DNA from: Chloroflexota bacterium
GTDB taxonomy: Bacteria; Chloroflexota; Limnocylindria; Limnocylindrales; CSP1-4
Direction of reading: 5' to 3'
NCBI GenBank assembly: GCA_017860675.1
Contig: JAGDMV010000020.1
Span: forward strand, 1 to 14,382
DNA length: 14,382 nt
Positions within the stretch are counted from its first letter, which is position 1, and every line of letters begins with the position of its first letter. The position numbers were made by a program, and so were the translations under genes. Below are positions 13,286 to 14,382 of the stretch, piece after piece. Under the pieces are notes generated by a model. The model was not told where the DNA came from, did no database searches, and saw only the letters and a list, made by a program, of their open reading frames with translations.

Positions 13286-14382
13286 ATGAGCGACCAACTC
13301 CTCGTCCCAGGCGCCTTCCCGCCGCTGCCCGCCTTCGGCGTCGCCCGCGTCCCCAGGATCGTGTTCGGGCCGGGCAGGATCAGCGAGCTGGCGGAGATCG
13401 TCGCCGGCCTCGGCACCCGCGCGCTGCTGGTCACCGGCGCCCGGTCATTCCGGGCGAGCCCGGCCTGGGCGGCGGTCACGAGCGGGCTGGATGGCGCCGG
13501 CATCGCCTGGGAGGCGATCGCGGTCGATGGCGAGCCCTCGCCGGGCCTGGTCGACGCGGCGGTCGCGGAGCGCCGGGCCGACCCGCCGGACGTGGTCGTG
13601 GGCATCGGCGGCGGCAGCGCGCTCGACGCGGCCAAGGCCATCGCCGGGCTGCTCCGCTCAGGCACGACGACCATGGACCACCTGGAGGGCGTCGGCCGCG
13701 GCATCCCCTACCCCGGCCCGGCCACACCCTTTGTTGCCGTGCCGACGACCGCCGGCACGGGCAGCGAGGCGACGAAGAACGCGGTCCTCGCCGAGCGCGG
13801 CCCTGCCGGTTTCAAGAGGTCGTTCCGCGACGAGCGGCTGGTGCCGACGGTCGCCCTGCTCGACCCCGACCTGCTCGCCGGCTGCCCGCCGGCGCTCGTC
13901 GCCGGGGACGGGATGGACGCCCTCACCCAGCTGATCGAACCGTTCACCAGCACCGGCGCCTCGCCCTTCAGCGACGCCATCGCCATGGCGGGAATGGAGG
14001 CCGCCCGCGACGGGCTCATGGCCTGGCACGCCGCCGCCCTGGCAGGCGCGCCGGACGCCGTCACCCTCCCGGCCCGGACCCGGATGTCCTGGGCCGCCCT
14101 CTGCTCGGGGATCTCCCTGGCCAATGCGGGGCTCGGCGCGGTCCATGGGCTGGTGGCGCCGCTCGGGGCGGTCACCGGCGTCGGCCACGGGACCGGCTGC
14201 GGGATCCTGCTCGCGGCCACGACGCGGGCGAATGTGGCCGCGCTCGCCGCCCGCGGCGACCCGGACTCGCCGGCGCTCTGGCGCTACGCGGCGGTCGGCC
14301 GGCTGCTGACCGGGGATGCATCCCTGCCCGATGCCGACGCCCGCGAAGCGCTGGTCGACATCCTGGCCGCGTGGACCGTCGC
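13286..14382 (+). CDS. Iron-containing (group III) alcohol dehydrogenase, 3' end beyond the window
   Basis: The first 365 codons of an Fe-ADH family protein are present; members are usually about 380-400 residues, so little is missing. The N-terminal dinucleotide domain has PRIVFGPG (23-30), the Gly-rich GIGGGSALDAAK (106-117) and PTTAGTGSE (153-161). The C-terminal metal-binding domain has Asp211 (GMDALTQ), His287 (AVHG) and His301 (GHGTG). The fourth metal ligand of FucO-type enzymes, a His in DALTH, is Gln215 here, so the metal site is altered. The ATG at 13286 overlaps the stop of a 31-codon frame; no ribosome binding site stands at normal distance, and GGAGGT is 22 bases upstream. Translation may depend on reinitiation. 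The substrate is unknown; relatives use lactaldehyde, glycerol or maleylacetate. Confidence 0.9.
   Translation, partial: MSDQLLVPGAFPPLPAFGVARVPRIVFGPGRISELAEIVAGLGTRALLVTGARSFRASPAWAAVTSGLDGAGIAWEAIAVDGEPSPGLVDAAVAERRADPPDVVVGIGGGSALDAAKAIAGLLRSGTTTMDHLEGVGRGIPYPGPATPFVAVPTTAGTGSEATKNAVLAERGPAGFKRSFRDERLVPTVALLDPDLLAGCPPALVAGDGMDALTQLIEPFTSTGASPFSDAIAMAGMEAARDGLMAWHAAALAGAPDAVTLPARTRMSWAALCSGISLANAGLGAVHGLVAPLGAVTGVGHGTGCGILLAATTRANVAALAARGDPDSPALWRYAAVGRLLTGDASLPDADAREALVDILAAWTV

Noticed and set aside
1..14382. Possible mobile or defence island
   Set aside because: There is no integrase, transposase, terminal repeat, toxin-antitoxin pair, nuclease or composition shift; the genes look like native chromosome.

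Overview
The window is very GC-rich and densely packed, with almost exclusively G/C third codon positions. Every gene is a chromosomal housekeeping or accessory metabolic type. There is no rRNA, tRNA, CRISPR array, transposase or phage gene that I can see. The family mix (two-part CxxC zinc ribbon, MerR/vWA pair, TfoX-N protein, CorA) and the apparent leaderless genes would suit a high-GC Chloroflexota lineage (Limnocylindria-like). That assignment is an inference; a high-GC actinobacterium is not excluded. No gap between genes exceeds 300 bases.

Left part (1-4107), all on the minus strand. In transcription order there is a MerR regulator overlapping a vWA (MIDAS) protein by ATGA, then a small four-helix membrane protein, then an S51 (cyanophycinase/peptidase E-like) hydrolase followed 24 bp later by an MFS exporter cut by the window edge. 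The MerR gene has a near-consensus sigma-70 promoter (TTGACA-N17-CATAAT). A perfect 7-bp inverted repeat lies across its spacer, and the start codon lies about where transcription should begin.

Middle part (4108-9674). Plus strand: a GT87-like membrane glycosyltransferase and a 61-aa orphan, ending at a strong hairpin that faces a minus-strand zinc-ribbon protein. Then, plus strand, come a membrane-anchored alpha/beta hydrolase and an unrecognised 233-239-aa protein. CorA (minus) and a SAM methyltransferase (plus) diverge from a shared intergenic region.

Right part (9675-14382). A minus-strand lipoprotein with a Pro/Thr-rich linker comes first. Next is a two-gene plus-strand operon of a galactokinase-like GHMP kinase and a TfoX-N protein. 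After it comes a minus-strand 119-aa orphan, divergent from a plus-strand LsrG-like monooxygenase and an iron-type alcohol dehydrogenase that runs off the end.

Most of the window is ordinary. The points worth a second look are: the MerR promoter/operator/leaderless arrangement and three similar -10/start arrangements elsewhere; the galactokinase homologue with catalytic Asp replaced by Glu and a galactose-contact Tyr replaced by Gly; the chained ATGA overlaps through a 31-codon Arg-rich frame between the monooxygenase and the dehydrogenase; and several perfect inverted or tandem repeats in the gaps.
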